Below, piece by piece: positions 14,620 to 22,995 of a stretch of 64,000 nt of DNA. The stretch is from Clostridia bacterium (GTDB taxonomy: Bacteria > Bacillota > Clostridia > Christensenellales > Aristaeellaceae): the NCBI GenBank assembly GCA_017501255.1, contig JAFVXE010000014.1, positions 1 to 64,000 on the forward strand, in the 5' to 3' direction. Every line of letters starts with the position of its first letter. The first letter of the stretch is position 1. Both the position numbers and the translations under genes were made by a program. A model generated the notes under the pieces. It was not told the origin of the DNA and did no database searches. It saw only the letters and a program-made list of their open reading frames with translations.

Positions 14620-16344
14620 TTGATCAGCGTGGTCTTGTTCGGAATTCAATTGATTGTGACGATTGTGGTAGGAATCTACTTCTATACCCAATTGCGGGCG
14701 CAGCGGAAAACCCAACCCGCCCAACGCAGGGATAGCAGCCGGGAATATGAAAAGCTGCAAAAGCTTCGGGCGCTCAGGCTCAGCGAACCGTTGGCAGAGC
14801 GGGTTCGCCCCACCAAGTTCAGTGATATTGTGGGCCAGGAGGATGGCATCAAGTCGCTCAAAGCCATTCTTTGCGGCAAGAATCCCCAGCACGTGATCAT
14901 CTATGGCCCTCCCGGCATCGGGAAAACCTGTGCAGCCCGCCTGGTGCTGGAAGCCGCCAAGAAAAGCCCGGGCACGCCTTTCGCAGCGGATGCCCCCTTT
15001 ATTGAGATGGATGCCACCTGCGTGCGTTTTGATGAGCGTGCCATTGCAGACCCGCTGATCGGCAGTGTTCACGACCCGATTTATCAGGGGGCAGGCCCGC
15101 TGGGCGTACAGGGCATCCCTCAGCCCAAGCCCGGCGCTGTCACCAAAGCTCATGGCGGGGTGTTGTTTCTGGATGAGATCGGTGAACTGCATCCGGTACA
15201 GATGAACAAATTGCTCAAAGTATTGGAAGACCGCAAGGTGATGCTGGAATCCGCCTACTATAATGCGGATGATCATGCAGTGCCCCGGTATATCCACGAT
15301 ATTTTCAAAAATGGTCTCCCGGCAGATTTCCGGCTGGTGGGCGCCACCACCCGCAGTCCCAGTGAAATTTCGCCTGCATTGCGTTCCCGCTGCATGGAGA
15401 TCTATTTCCGTGCACTGGAACCGGAGGAAGTGGCGGATATTGCTCTTCATTCCGCAGAACGGGCCGGGTATACCATGTCACGGGAGGATGCGGATATGGT
15501 AGGCCGCTTCGCTGTCTGCGGTCGGGATGCGGTCAATATTGTGCAGATGTGCGCTGGACTTGCCCAGCTGGATAATCGCAAAGAAATTCTGACAAAAGAT
15601 GTGGAATGGGTGGTTTATTCCGGCCACTACGCAGCCAGACCCGAACAGCGTGCCGATGTGACGGATCGTGTGGGCGTGGTGCATGGCCTGGCGATCATTG
15701 GCAGCCATCAGGGGGCGACCATGGAGATTGAAGCCGTGGCGCAGAAAGGTTCTGGCAGACTGCATATCACCGGTATTGTGGAAGAGGAGGAAATGGGCAG
15801 CGACAGCCGCCGAATCCGGCGCAAATCCACCGCCAAGAGTTCACTTGAAAATGTGATGACATTGCTCAGCAGCATGGGATACCCTACGGAGGAATATGAC
15901 CTGCATATCAACTTTCCCGGTGGAACACCGGTGGATGGCCCCTCTGCGGGCGTGGCCATGGCAGTGGTCGCTGCCAGCGCCCTGACAGGCCGCCCGGTGG
16001 ACGGACGGGTGGCGGTTACCGGCGAAGTTTCTGTACTGGGTCTGGTTAAGCCGGTGGGAGGTGTTCCCGGCAAGGTGGAAGCGGCAGAACGTGCGGGATT
16101 GAGCACGGTACTGATTCCTGCGGATAATCAGCTAGAACGGTTTGAACACACCACCATCGAGGTGCGACCCATCCGAACCCTGAAAGAAGCGCTGGAGAGA
16201 ATGCTGCTGCCATCGGTGAATATGGCCAAAGGGGAGAACCGAACCCTTCCTCATGCCGCAGAACCGCTGCAACAGCCAGCCGTTCCTGTGCTCATTGCCG
16301 GTGAAAAGCTGGCATCCGGCGAGACGGGAACCTGTATTCCCTGA
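14620..16344 (+). CDS. lonB: Lon-like ATP-dependent protease LonB
   Basis: A 574-aa protease with a TTG start behind GGGAGG. An N-terminal membrane helix (residues 2-24) anchors it, as in Bacillus LonB. The AAA+ domain has Walker A GPPGIGKT (96-103) and Walker B FLDEIGEL. The C-terminal Lon protease domain carries the Ser442 (DGPSAGV) / Lys485 (PGKVEAAE) dyad. Bacillus LonB is forespore-linked, so its presence hints at a spore-forming lineage. lonA follows under its own promoter. Confidence 0.95.
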   Translation: MISVVLFGIQLIVTIVVGIYFYTQLRAQRKTQPAQRRDSSREYEKLQKLRALRLSEPLAERVRPTKFSDIVGQEDGIKSLKAILCGKNPQHVIIYGPPGIGKTCAARLVLEAAKKSPGTPFAADAPFIEMDATCVRFDERAIADPLIGSVHDPIYQGAGPLGVQGIPQPKPGAVTKAHGGVLFLDEIGELHPVQMNKLLKVLEDRKVMLESAYYNADDHAVPRYIHDIFKNGLPADFRLVGATTRSPSEISPALRSRCMEIYFRALEPEEVADIALHSAERAGYTMSREDADMVGRFAVCGRDAVNIVQMCAGLAQLDNRKEILTKDVEWVVYSGHYAARPEQRADVTDRVGVVHGLAIIGSHQGATMEIEAVAQKGSGRLHITGIVEEEEMGSDSRRIRRKSTAKSSLENVMTLLSSMGYPTEEYDLHINFPGGTPVDGPSAGVAMAVVAASALTGRPVDGRVAVTGEVSVLGLVKPVGGVPGKVEAAERAGLSTVLIPADNQLERFEHTTIEVRPIRTLKEALERMLLPSVNMAKGENRTLPHAAEPLQQPAVPVLIAGEKLASGETGTCIP

Positions 16345-16380
16345 AGTTTCTGCCCATTTGTGACAATCTTCGTATCTTGC

Positions 16381-16409
16381 TTGCATTTGTACCTTGAACC
16401 CGATATAAT
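16381..16409 (+). promoter_or_regulatory. Promoter of lonA
   Basis: TTGCAT, 17 bases, then a perfect TATAAT, 61 bases before the lonA start. I see no CIRCE or CtsR repeat in the leader. Confidence 0.7.
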
Positions 16410-16469
16410 CATGAGGGCTTTTGCCTTTTATGATTTTCGCCCGCCCCTGGCAGGCGTTTGGAGGTACAT

Positions 16470-18830
16470 ATGCAGGAAACGAATCGCAGAACACTGCGCA
16501 GGGTGCTGCCTTTGCTGGCCCTTCGGGGAATCATGGTGTTCCCTCATATGGTCATGCACTTTGATGTAGGCCGTCCCAAAAGCGTAGCTGCTCTGGAAAA
16601 AGCAATGATGGATGATCAGCTGATCTTCCTTGTGGCACAGCGGGATGCCGAGGTGGATGACCCGAAGCACAGCGATCTGTACCGGGTGGGTACCGTGGCA
16701 CGAATCAAGCAGGTGCTCAATCTGCCCGGTGACAGCATCCGTGTATTGGTGGAAGGGCTGCATCGGGCGGTGCTGCTCAATGTAGTGGAGACGGAACCCT
16801 TTCTGGTGGCAGAAATCCGTAATGTGTCCAAGGCTGCCGCCAGCAGCGATCCGGTGGAATTGAAAGCGCTGGTGCGCACTACGCACGAATATTTCGAGGA
16901 AATGGCCCGGGTCAGCAAGCGGGTGTCTCAGGAAACGCTGCAATCCGTACTGGGCGTGGATGATCCGGAACAACTGGCTGACCTGATTGCAGCCAATGTG
17001 CTCACCGAACTGCCGGATCGTCAGTCTGTGCTGGAAAAGTTGAAAGTGGCGGAACGTCTGGAAGCTGTCTGCGCCATTCTGCTTCGGGAAATTGAATTGG
17101 CCGGTGTGGAAAAACAGGTGCAGAGCCGCATCAAGACCCAGATTGAACAGAACCAGAAGGATTACTATCTGCGGGAGCAGATCAAGGCCATACAGACGGA
17201 ACTGGGCGATAAGGACGGTACCGAAGTTGAAGAACTGCGGGAACGTCTGGCGAAAACGCCTCTGAATGATGAAGCCCGTCAGAAGGCGCAGAAGGAAATC
17301 GACCGTCTTTCGCAGATGCCTCCGGGAATTCCGGAGATCAATGTGACCCGTACTTACATCGAGTGGATTCTGGATCTGCCCTGGGAGAAGACCACCAAGG
17401 ATCAGCTGGACCTGAAACGGGCCCGCAAGGTACTGGATCAGGAACACTACGGCATGGAACGGGTCAAGGAACGCATTATCGAGTATCTGGCAGTTCTGCG
17501 GATGAAGCAGGATATGAAAGGCCCGATCCTGTGCTTCGCAGGCCCTCCCGGCGTGGGCAAGACTTCCATCGTGCGGTCTATTGCCAAGGCGATCGGCCGA
17601 GAGTTTGTTCAGATGTCTCTTGGCGGTGTACGGGACGAAGCGGAGATCCGCGGTCACCGTCGCACCTATGTGGCCGCCATTCCCGGACGGATTATTTCCG
17701 GCCTCAAGCAGGCGGGCACCATGAATCCCGTATTCCTGTTCGATGAGATCGACAAGCTGAGCCGGGATAACCATGGCGATCCGTCCGCAGCGCTTTTGGA
17801 GGTGCTGGACGGCGAGCAGAACCATGTTTTCCGGGATCATTACATGGAATTGCCCTTCGATCTGAGCCGGGTGATGTTCATCACCACGGCCAACAGCGTG
17901 GATACCATTCCGCCAGCCCTCCGGGACCGTCTGGAGATTATTGAGGTATCCAGCTATACCGAAGAAGAAAAGTTGCGCATTGCCAAAAAGCATCTGCTGC
18001 CCAAGCAGGTAACGGCTCACGGCTTGAAGAACGGCAGTGTGCGGATGTCCGAAAAGCTCATCAGTACGGTGATTGAAGACTATACCCGGGAAGCAGGCGT
18101 CCGTCAGCTGGAGCGGGTACTGGCGAAGGTGGTACGGAAGTCTGCGGTGGAAATGCTGGATAAGAATACCCAGCAGATCACCATGAGTCTGGACAAGCTC
18201 CGCAGCTATCTGGGCGCAGCCCGGTTTACCCGTGATGGTCTGGAAAGCGTTGACCGGATTGGTGTAGTCAACGGCCTTGCCTATACCTCTGTTGGCGGTG
18301 AGCTGCTGCCGGTAGAATGCGCTATGATGGAAGGTACCGGCGTTCTGCAACTGACGGGCAGTCTGGGGGATGTTATGCAGGAAAGCGCCAAGGCGGCGCT
18401 GAGCTGGGTACGTGCCCACTGCACCCCCTGGGGCGTGAACGCAGAGTTCTTCCGCAAGCATGATATTCATATCCATGTGCCGGAAGGGGCTGTTCCCAAG
18501 GATGGTCCCAGCGCAGGCGTTACCCTGACAACGGCTTTGGTAAGTGCGCTTCTGTCCATTCCTGTGCGCCAGAGCGTAGCCATGACCGGCGAAGTGACCC
18601 TGCGTGGTCGTGTGCTGCCCATTGGCGGTCTGAAAGAAAAACTGATGGCTGCATACCGTGCAGGCATCAAAACCGTACTCATTCCCAAGGAAAACATGAA
18701 GGATCTGGAGGACGTGGCAGAGGTGGTTCTCAGCAAACTGTCCATCCAGCCTGTGGAGGATGTGGAGCAGGTACTGGCGGTTGCTTTGGCAGACAGCCTG
18801 CCTGTGGCGGAGGTACAGCATGGAGATTAA
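16470..18830 (+). CDS. lon: ATP-dependent protease Lon (LonA)
   Basis: A 786-aa soluble Lon: N-terminal substrate domain (LPLLALRGIMVFPHM), coiled region, AAA+ core with Walker A GPPGVGKT (358-365) and Walker B FLFDEIDKL, and protease domain with the Ser681 (KDGPSAG) / Lys724 (GLKEKL) dyad spaced as in E. coli. It degrades misfolded and regulatory proteins. The ATG behind GGAGGT is preferred over a TTG twelve bases upstream. The 3' end overlaps engB by eleven bases, the usual lon-engB arrangement. Confidence 0.97.
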   Translation: MQETNRRTLRRVLPLLALRGIMVFPHMVMHFDVGRPKSVAALEKAMMDDQLIFLVAQRDAEVDDPKHSDLYRVGTVARIKQVLNLPGDSIRVLVEGLHRAVLLNVVETEPFLVAEIRNVSKAAASSDPVELKALVRTTHEYFEEMARVSKRVSQETLQSVLGVDDPEQLADLIAANVLTELPDRQSVLEKLKVAERLEAVCAILLREIELAGVEKQVQSRIKTQIEQNQKDYYLREQIKAIQTELGDKDGTEVEELRERLAKTPLNDEARQKAQKEIDRLSQMPPGIPEINVTRTYIEWILDLPWEKTTKDQLDLKRARKVLDQEHYGMERVKERIIEYLAVLRMKQDMKGPILCFAGPPGVGKTSIVRSIAKAIGREFVQMSLGGVRDEAEIRGHRRTYVAAIPGRIISGLKQAGTMNPVFLFDEIDKLSRDNHGDPSAALLEVLDGEQNHVFRDHYMELPFDLSRVMFITTANSVDTIPPALRDRLEIIEVSSYTEEEKLRIAKKHLLPKQVTAHGLKNGSVRMSEKLISTVIEDYTREAGVRQLERVLAKVVRKSAVEMLDKNTQQITMSLDKLRSYLGAARFTRDGLESVDRIGVVNGLAYTSVGGELLPVECAMMEGTGVLQLTGSLGDVMQESAKAALSWVRAHCTPWGVNAEFFRKHDIHIHVPEGAVPKDGPSAGVTLTTALVSALLSIPVRQSVAMTGEVTLRGRVLPIGGLKEKLMAAYRAGIKTVLIPKENMKDLEDVAEVVLSKLSIQPVEDVEQVLAVALADSLPVAEVQHGD

Positions 18831-19458
18831 GCAGGCTTCTTTTGTGACCAGCTTGGCAAAGTATCATGAAAATCCGCCCATTCAGCTGCCCCAGCTGGCA
18901 GTAGTGGGCAAAAGCAATGTGGGTAAAAGCTCCCTGATCAATTCCCTGTGCAACCGCCGTAAACTGTGCAAAACCAGCGCTACTCCCGGCAAAACCAGAC
19001 TGATCAATGTGTTTCTCATCAATGAAGAATTCCATCTGATCGACTTGCCCGGTTATGGCTTTGCCAAGGTGGACAAGGCGGAAAAGAAGCGCTGGGGCGA
19101 TATGATGGATGGATATTTTCAGGAGAGCAACTACCTGATGCACGTATTGCATCTGGTGGATATCCGTCATGAACCGACGCAGGACGATATCGCCATGAAC
19201 AAGTACTTCCGTCAGATGGATATTCCCTTCACTGTGGTTGCGACCAAAGCGGATAAGATCAGTCGTGCTGCCCGTATGAAGCACATTGCGCCTATCTGCC
19301 GTGCTCTGTTGGTGCAGCCGTGGGAGATCATCCCGTATTCCAGCGAGGACGGTTTTGGCCGGGATAAGTTGCTGGACGTGATTGAGGATGTGCTCTACGG
19401 TGAGGACGAACTGCCCACGAACGAAGAAACAGCGCAAGAAAATCCCGTGGAATCCTGA
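18820..19458 (+). CDS. ysxC: Ribosome biogenesis GTP-binding protein YsxC/EngB
   Basis: A 212-aa TRAFAC GTPase: G1 GKSNVGKS, the ATPGKT switch, G3 DLPGYGFAKV and G4 TKADK. It assists late assembly of the 50S subunit. The start MEIKQASFVTS inside the end of lonA follows GGAGGT, so translation is coupled to lon. The C-terminal acidic tail after residue 195 is not part of the fold. Confidence 0.95.
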   Translation: MEIKQASFVTSLAKYHENPPIQLPQLAVVGKSNVGKSSLINSLCNRRKLCKTSATPGKTRLINVFLINEEFHLIDLPGYGFAKVDKAEKKRWGDMMDGYFQESNYLMHVLHLVDIRHEPTQDDIAMNKYFRQMDIPFTVVATKADKISRAARMKHIAPICRALLVQPWEIIPYSSEDGFGRDKLLDVIEDVLYGEDELPTNEETAQENPVES

Positions 19459-19534
19459 GCACGCCGGAACCCTTTTGCAAATGAAGCATAGCATACAGTA
19501 TCCTCCCGTTGAAATCGTGGAAAGGAGCGAATGT

Positions 19535-19864
19535 ATGCAGCGTTATCTGTATATGAGACCGGCATTGCAACCCAGCGAGGCGGTGCTGCTGCCGGCACTG
19601 TCCAGGCGGCGGTGGCAGGAACCGTTGGTGATGGAGCCTGCTCACCTGTCGGGGAATGACAACTTTGTACCGGTTACTGGCGTCTGGAATGGTCACCCTG
19701 TTCAGACCAAAGAGCTCAGCACTCAGGTGCGCTCCTGCGGAAGCATGGCTGGCCGCGGGATTCTGAGAGCTGTGGGCGCAATGGAGAATCCATATGCCCG
19801 CAGAAGCAGAATGGGCAGGCGGCACAGTGCTTTTTCAACCATCATGCAGCAATGGAACTCTTGA
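19535..19864 (+). CDS. Basic hypothetical protein (109 aa)
   Basis: I do not recognise this protein. It starts MQRYLYMRPALQPSEAVLLP behind AAAGGAG, has no membrane helix, and is rich in arginine near the C-terminus (ARRSRMGRRHS). A second frame starts four bases earlier and gives only 42 low-complexity Ala/Gly residues, so it is less likely. The gene lies between engB and a long perfect hairpin. It could be a lineage-specific small gene. Coding status is uncertain. Confidence 0.4.
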   Translation: MQRYLYMRPALQPSEAVLLPALSRRRWQEPLVMEPAHLSGNDNFVPVTGVWNGHPVQTKELSTQVRSCGSMAGRGILRAVGAMENPYARRSRMGRRHSAFSTIMQQWNS

Positions 19865-19876
19865 GGATGGAGTTTA

Positions 19877-19937
19877 CACCCAGGCAAACAAGCGAACATC
19901 CGGCGTGTTACCGGATGTTCGCTTGTTTGCCTGGGTG
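19877..19937. repeat. 27-bp perfect inverted repeat
   Basis: Bases 19877-19903 are perfectly complementary to 19911-19937 around the loop CGTGTTA. No T-run follows on either strand. It lies at the convergence of the rightward engB-side transcripts and the leftward GNAT gene, where it could act as a bidirectional 3'-end structure, an RNase III target, or a small mobile-element remnant. Confidence 0.85.
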
Positions 19938-20046
19938 AACATAAGCAATATTCGGTTGTTGTTCGAATCATTGTGCTGTCCAAACGGTGGAAGAATGCGT
20001 TTTTTCATCTGCTCAACAAATGGGAACTTGACGAACAATGTGAATA

Positions 20047-20553
20047 TCATTTCAGAAACTGCTTAAGTGAATTGTCAAATGTAAATCCAACCTCACCTTT
20101 CTCTGCTGCGATAAATGTATCATATTGCCCGTTGGTATATTCGCTTATCGTCTGTTTCCAAAAGTTCTGAGCGGGCAGGTTGTTTTGCCACTGCGATACT
20201 TCCCATCCGCCGGGAAACAGATCAAAAATCTTCGTGGCAGCTGCCTTACCGACTCCTTTGCGCCGGTATTTTTTCATTACGAAAAATTCAGCAATATTGT
20301 GAGGATTGGATAAATGATTATGCTCGCTGCAAGACCTGACCAAAACCAATCCTGCAAGTTTGCCATCGACTCTGATAAAGAACGGATATCTTCCTTCCTC
20401 ATTCCAGTAGTCATCAATACGCGGATAACCAAAGTATCCATATTCATTGATATCATCATCGGAAAACTCGGAAAAATCATAACAGTATAGCTCCATCATC
20501 TGCATGAAAACAGATTTTTGTTCAATTGATATGGGTTCAATCGTAATGTTCAT
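20047..20553 (-). CDS. GNAT-family N-acetyltransferase
   Basis: A 168-aa acetyltransferase. The acetyl-CoA site is visible as IAEFFVMKKYRRKGVGKAAATKIF in two parts (the R-x-x-G-x-G motif RRKGVG), preceded by the strand GLVLVRS. The start MNITIEPISIEQ follows GGAGG; an ATG 54 bases upstream lies before the ribosome site. The acceptor is unknown. It is a single leftward gene between a long hairpin and the terminator of the CAP gene. Confidence 0.88.
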   Translation of the reverse strand: MNITIEPISIEQKSVFMQMMELYCYDFSEFSDDDINEYGYFGYPRIDDYWNEEGRYPFFIRVDGKLAGLVLVRSCSEHNHLSNPHNIAEFFVMKKYRRKGVGKAAATKIFDLFPGGWEVSQWQNNLPAQNFWKQTISEYTNGQYDTFIAAEKGEVGFTFDNSLKQFLK

Positions 20554-20607
20554 CAATTTCCTCCACAAATACTGGTTTGTTGCTTTTATTTTATCATGGC
20601 AGTACAA

Positions 20608-20640
20608 GAAACAGCAAGCCTTTTTCCGGCTTGCTGTTTC
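20608..20640 (-). terminator. Intrinsic terminator of the CAP gene
   Basis: Thirteen-base perfect stem GAAACAGCAAGCC/GGCTTGCTGTTTC around a seven-base loop, placed about 50 bases beyond the leftward CAP gene. The T-tract on the minus strand is short. Confidence 0.65.
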
Positions 20641-20688
20641 GGTTTGATGGTGTTTGTTCGCTTCTTGCGGCGGAGGGATTTCACACCC

Positions 20689-21546
20689 TCAGCGCACAAA
20701 AAGCTGCGTTACGTAGACAAATCCTTGCGCATCTGTGACCACGCCGATGCCAACTTTCGTCCAGCTGGAAGAGAGAATATTCTTCCGATGGCCGCTGCTG
20801 CTCATGAAAGCTGCCTGGGATTTTTCCACGGTGGCATGATGGGCAATGTTTTCGCCTGCTGCGCTGAAGGAATAACCAAGGCTTTTGAGCATCTGGGATG
20901 GGCTGCCATAAGTGGGAGAAGTATGGGAGAAATAGTTGTTGTCTCTCATATCCTGACTTTTGAGGCGGGCAATGCTGCAAAGCACCGGATCCAGCTGCAA
21001 AGCGGACATTCCGTTGGCTGCCCGGTCCTGATTGAGCAAAAGAAATGCAATTTCCTCTTGCGTGCTTACATAACCCGTAGTATAATCATCGTCTGTAGAG
21101 GGGGCAGGCGTTGTCACGACTGGCTTTTGAGTCGCTTCCGGCCGAGGGGTGGCTGTGGATGCGGGCTTGGGCGTGACGGTGGCAGTAGGCTTCGGTGTCT
21201 GCGTTCTCTCAGGCATGGCAGTCGGCAATGGAATGGTCGGTGTTGCAGAAGGAATGGCCGTGGCTTCCGGCACTTTGGTCGGGGTGGCTTGCGGCAATGG
21301 CTTCTGGGTAATCACAGGCGTTTGAGTAGGCTTGGGCGTCAACTGCGGCACCTGTGTCAGCACCGGTTCAAGATTCATTGTCGGCGTTGGTGTGTGTGCT
21401 GCCTCCAGCTTGTCTGTCTGGTTTGGAGAAAGTTGCGGCCAGCTGGGTACACAGAACTGTGCGGCTTGGGTTTCAGCCTGCGCCGTGGTACCGGCGCCCA
21501 GCATCATTGCCAGAAGCAGGGACAGCGTCTTCTGTTTCTTTTCCAT
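20689..21546 (-). CDS. Secreted CAP-domain (YkwD-like) protein
   Basis: A 285-aa exported protein. Residues 1-24 (MEKKQKTLSLLLAMMLGAGT, cleavage near AQA) are a signal peptide. Residues about 50-150 are a Pro/Thr-rich linker with many TPKP and TPTP repeats, likely spanning the wall. The C-terminal 125 residues are a CAP/SCP domain: STQEEIAFLLLNQDRAANG, NYFSHTSPTYGSP, AGENIAH and SSGHRKNIL. Bacterial CAP proteins of this type are common in spore-formers; their activity is not settled. GGAGG precedes the ATG. Confidence 0.92.
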   Translation of the reverse strand: MEKKQKTLSLLLAMMLGAGTTAQAETQAAQFCVPSWPQLSPNQTDKLEAAHTPTPTMNLEPVLTQVPQLTPKPTQTPVITQKPLPQATPTKVPEATAIPSATPTIPLPTAMPERTQTPKPTATVTPKPASTATPRPEATQKPVVTTPAPSTDDDYTTGYVSTQEEIAFLLLNQDRAANGMSALQLDPVLCSIARLKSQDMRDNNYFSHTSPTYGSPSQMLKSLGYSFSAAGENIAHHATVEKSQAAFMSSSGHRKNILSSSWTKVGIGVVTDAQGFVYVTQLFVR

Positions 21547-21590
21547 AGGAACCTCCGTACTGTTCAGTATATTTGCTTAACGCAATAAAA

Positions 21591-21608
21591 TCGTAATATA
21601 TTCGTAAT
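21591..21608. promoter_or_regulatory. Tandem response-regulator-like direct repeat
   Basis: TCGTAAT is repeated exactly 11 bases apart (21591 and 21602), followed by an imperfect inverted copy (ATTACAACGA at 21612). The form xGTAAT-N5-xGTAAT matches the layout of WalR/OmpR-family boxes. It lies 45 bases upstream of the CAP gene start, in the divergent region shared with the zinc-ribbon gene. Confidence 0.4.
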
Positions 21609-21704
21609 AGAATTACAACGATTTTACCAGTGCGCTTCCATGGGAATCCATGCCTAAGCTACCAAAGGACATCGGTCCGCAATGTTTAGAGGGGGAACTC
21701 GAAA

Positions 21705-22100
21705 ATGAATCTGGTGAAATGCCCAAGGTGTGACCTGAACTACATCCAGGAAACAGAAAAACTGTGCAAGGTATGTCAGCGCGAAATGAAAGGCGAACAG
21801 ACTTCCGAAGAAATGGAACTTTGCTCCGTCTGTAATGCTGCGCCTGCGCTGCCTGGCCATGATGTATGTTTGGGCTGCCTGAAGGAAATGAACACCGGTA
21901 ATACCACCAGCGATCAGGATGAGAACACCGTGGGCGAAAATTCGTTGCCCGAACTCAGCTCTGTCAGCACGATGGATGAGATCATTCCTCAGATTCACGA
22001 GGATATTCCCGAAAATGAGTACGGTGATATCCAGAATGAATTGTCTCTGGAAGATATGATCGAAGAAGAAAACCAGGATGAGGACGAAGAGGACGAATAA
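21705..22100 (+). CDS. Zinc-ribbon protein with acidic tail (131 aa)
   Basis: Four CxxC pairs (CPRC at residue 6, CKVC, CSVC, CLGC) in the first 65 residues predict two zinc ribbons. The remaining half is disordered and strongly acidic, ending in EENQDEDEEDE. Acidic tails of this kind occur in proteins that touch RNA polymerase or mimic nucleic acid, but I cannot name the family. GAGGGGG precedes the ATG. A phosphoesterase gene follows 30 bases on and may be co-transcribed. Confidence 0.7.
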   Translation: MNLVKCPRCDLNYIQETEKLCKVCQREMKGEQTSEEMELCSVCNAAPALPGHDVCLGCLKEMNTGNTTSDQDENTVGENSLPELSSVSTMDEIIPQIHEDIPENEYGDIQNELSLEDMIEEENQDEDEEDE

Positions 22101-22130
22101 ACTTCCGCTACAGGCGAAAGAGAGGGACGC

Positions 22131-22835
22131 ATGGCTGTATTTGCAATAGGCGATCTGCATTTGCCAGGGCACTGCGAAAAACCCATGGATGTGTTCGGCA
22201 GCCAGTGGGAGAATCATTTCCAGACCATCTCCGGGCACTGGCGGGAGATGATCGCACCGACGGATGTGGTTCTGATTCCAGGCGATATCAGTTGGGCAAT
22301 GCAGCTGCCTCAGGTGGAAGATGACCTGCGTGCCATTGAAGCCTTACCAGGCACAAAGTTGTTTTTGCGTGGCAACCATGATTACTGGTGGAACGCCATT
22401 GGCAAGGTGCGCAGTATGCTTGGTGAGGGCAGCCATGCGTTGCAGAACGATGCGGTTATGGTGAATGGTCACGTGTTCTGCGGTACCCGTGGCTGGATGT
22501 TCCCTACCCCTGTGCAGGCGCTTGGGGAACAGGATGAAAAAGTCTTTCTTAGGGAGTGTATGCGGCTGCGGATGTCTTTGGATCAGGCAGTCAAGCTGTC
22601 CGGCGGAGAACCGGTTATCGTGATGATGCATTTTCCGCCGCTCTTTGCAGATAGTTCCTCAACGGCATTTACGGATATTCTGGATGAGTATCCGGTGGCG
22701 CAGGTGGTCTATGGTCATTTGCATGGTCATGGCATCAAAGTGGCTTTTGAAGGGGAACGCAAAGGGATTCAGTATCACTTGGTTTCCTGTGATGCACTTG
22801 GTTTTTGCCCGAAGTGCATCATTGAGCATCAGTAA
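22131..22835 (+). CDS. Metallophosphoesterase (YkuE/YmdB-like fold)
   Basis: A 234-aa calcineurin-like phosphoesterase: GDLHLPGH near residue 7, PGDISW near 50, GNHDYWW near 81, MMHFPP near 167 and GHLHGHG near 196. It is cytoplasmic, with no signal peptide. The substrate is unknown; clostridial homologues are annotated only as predicted phosphohydrolases. It is not closely similar to the phosphoesterase at 1733. GAGAGGGA precedes the ATG. Confidence 0.9.
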   Translation: MAVFAIGDLHLPGHCEKPMDVFGSQWENHFQTISGHWREMIAPTDVVLIPGDISWAMQLPQVEDDLRAIEALPGTKLFLRGNHDYWWNAIGKVRSMLGEGSHALQNDAVMVNGHVFCGTRGWMFPTPVQALGEQDEKVFLRECMRLRMSLDQAVKLSGGEPVIVMMHFPPLFADSSSTAFTDILDEYPVAQVVYGHLHGHGIKVAFEGERKGIQYHLVSCDALGFCPKCIIEHQ

Positions 22836-22857
22836 AACAATAACAAAATAATAAAGA

Positions 22858-22884
22858 ATATGTTACAAAGTTGTAACATATAAA
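22858..22884. promoter_or_regulatory. 24-bp perfect palindrome over a -10 box
   Basis: Arms ATATGTTACAA and TTGTAACATAT flank AG. A -10-like TATAAA (22879-22884) overlaps the right arm, and no good -35 is visible. This looks like an operator controlling the small RNA candidate that begins just downstream. Confidence 0.55.
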
Positions 22885-22888
22885 TCGA

Positions 22889-22995
22889 GAACGCACGTTC
22901 GACTGTTGAATGGTAACGCTTTGAGAGAAAAGCGATCCAACATCCTCGTTTTGGCGGGGAAACAGAACAGTCAAGAACGGGCGTTCTTGTTTTTT
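22889..22995 (+). ncRNA. Candidate structured RNA, about 107 nt
   Basis: Bases 22889-22907 pair with 22966-22986 in a long closing stem: 18 of 19 positions pair, with one mismatch and a two-base bulge. Inside are two hairpins, CGCTTT/AAAGCG (22917-22934) and CCTCG/CGGGG (22944-22959). A T6 run follows at 22990. The predicted start after the TATAAA box coincides with the 5' end of the stem. The 3' arm can alternatively fold alone as a terminator, CAAGAAC/GTTCTTG. I cannot assign a family. The gap 22836-23151 holds only this, the palindrome and the mraZ promoter. Confidence 0.5.

Noticed and set aside
16428..18821. A 797-codon minus-strand frame across lonA
   Set aside because: Same codon-register artefact; lonA on the plus strand has all catalytic motifs.
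20596..21588. A 330-codon plus-strand frame opposite the CAP gene
   Set aside because: Its Arg/Gly/Cys-rich sequence is the complement of the Pro/Thr linker; the minus-strand protein has a signal peptide and a CAP domain.
22889..22986. Two LexA (SOS) boxes, GAAC-N4-GTTC at 22889 and 22975
   Set aside because: Both match the box, but they are the two arms of one long RNA stem and no SOS gene follows. The second also forms the terminator hairpin. LexA control is not excluded but is the weaker reading.
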